From Anaerolineales bacterium (GTDB taxonomy: Bacteria > Chloroflexota > Anaerolineae > Anaerolineales > Villigracilaceae), in assembly GCA_024710905.1 (NCBI GenBank), contig JANJTV010000121.1, forward strand, positions 1-38,946: DNA of 38,946 nt, given 5' to 3'. The notes beneath the pieces are model-generated. The model was not told the origin of the DNA. It worked only from the letters and a program-made list of their open reading frames with translations, and ran no database searches. Position 1 is the first letter of the stretch. Every line of letters begins with the position of its first letter. This document shows positions 38,433-38,946 of the stretch, piece by piece. The position numbers and the translations under genes were made by a program.

Positions 38433-38946
38433 ATGAAGATTATTGACAAGACCCCATTTAAGCCCGAAGACGAATCAGAGATTGATATCCTGGGCAAAAT
38501 CCAGTTGATGTTCAAGTATGGGTTTGCCTTCCCAAAAGAACTCGATTCCCAGGCTGTCATCATCGATGCGTTTGAAAAATCCCTGCCACGAAGCAGTGTC
38601 TTATTGCGCAACGTAACCTTGCCCGAACTCGGTGTAATGTTGCCGCTGGTGTTGCTCTGTCCGGCCGGGGTCTTCCTGATCAATACTGTCTATGAAAAAG
38701 GCGTGTACCAGGCCCGCGAACGGGAATGGGGCCGCATGAGCGGGCAAAACTTTAGCCCCGATAAGGTGAACCTGGTAGACCGCACAGCCCGCATGGCGCG
38801 CGCCCTGCAAGTGTACCTGGACAGGCAGGGTTTCCAGGGCATGCTGACGGTTGAGCCGATCCTGATGGCCACGGATCCGGGCATTCATATTGAAACTGTT
38901 CGTCCGGCAGTGCGTGTGGTGATGATGGATGCGCTGGATCGTTTCG
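38433..38946 (+). CDS. NERD-like (nuclease-related) protein, 3' end cut by window edge
   Basis: The ATG at 38433 follows CGGAGGCTGTGT, and the frame is open to the window edge (171 codons). The N-terminus is charged (MKIIDKTPFKPEDESEIDI). A region LPLVLLCPAGVFLINTVYEKG resembles the strand of NERD domains in which PxGIFVIE carries an acidic catalytic residue. Here the expected acidic position is Asn/Thr, with Glu shortly after. LVDRTARMARALQVYL and MLTVEPILMATDPGIHIETVRPAVRVV follow the NERD order. The assignment is tentative because the C-terminus is missing. Confidence 0.55.
   Translation, partial: MKIIDKTPFKPEDESEIDILGKIQLMFKYGFAFPKELDSQAVIIDAFEKSLPRSSVLLRNVTLPELGVMLPLVLLCPAGVFLINTVYEKGVYQAREREWGRMSGQNFSPDKVNLVDRTARMARALQVYLDRQGFQGMLTVEPILMATDPGIHIETVRPAVRVVMMDALDRF

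Noticed and set aside
1-38946. CRISPR array or insertion sequence
   Set aside because: No regularly spaced direct repeats and no transposase gene or terminal inverted repeats with target duplication were seen.

Overview
The window is about 39 kb of bacterial chromosome of moderately high GC, densely packed, with short gaps and many 4 to 11 bp overlaps between genes. Several traits point to a Chloroflexota (Anaerolineae-like) genome. These are lipoproteins and a penicillin-binding protein with Pro/Thr/Glu-rich linkers, a DUF3467 gene, cyclic-nucleotide/bPH2 membrane proteins, and several genes whose -10 box sits 6-7 nt before the ATG. The taxonomic call is an inference from gene content, not from a marker gene.

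Layout. (1) 1-4976, minus strand: a run of GNAT acetyltransferases, an RtcB RNA ligase, a zinc-ribbon protein and a HAD hydrolase. It is headed by a promoter, a 23-codon leader ORF and four mutually exclusive RNA segments with two U-tailed hairpins, which looks like a complete ribosome-dependent attenuator. (2) 5009-9848, minus: a CNB/bPH2 membrane protein, def, recF, a cupin and a BMP-type lipoprotein. (3) 9964-13009, plus: an LPG-synthase-type membrane protein, a response regulator and an FAD oxidoreductase. (4) 13071-14245, minus: two cytochrome b561-like proteins. (5) 14437-17044, plus: ssb, DUF3467, a translin/TRAX-like protein, a membrane protein and a DNPH1-like nucleotide N-hydrolase. 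(6) 17045-17240: a convergent gap holding a candidate small RNA with two anti-Shine-Dalgarno CU-rich stretches. (7) 17241-20347, minus: two signalling proteins whose receiver domains have both lost the phospho-accepting Asp. (8) 20415-22001, plus: a methyltransferase-like protein without an intact catalytic motif. (9) 22066-25558, minus: a class A PBP and a MaoC-type dehydratase. (10) 25650-26568, plus: a DUF6504-like protein and a GNAT.

(11) 26591-31088 is accessory: an esterase, a DinB-like protein and a GIY-YIG protein. They are followed by an AT-richer stretch with a glycosyltransferase and a small membrane protein. This stretch carries a 162-nt rod-like inverted repeat and a 130-nt palindrome whose ends fit the integron attC consensus. 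(12) 31089-33310, minus: an OmpR/BaeS-type two-component system and a small membrane protein. (13) 33471-36883, minus: gatC-gatA-galE-M50 protease as one tight operon. (14) 36903-38946: an esterase lipoprotein, tRNA-Pro(UGG) with promoter and terminator, an unknown small protein, and the start of a protein resembling NERD-type nuclease-related proteins.

The strongest candidates for undescribed biology are the attenuator controlling the acetyltransferase/RtcB cluster, the anti-SD small RNA between convergent genes, the translin/TRAX-DNPH1 operon beside ssb, and the structured elements flanking the glycosyltransferase.
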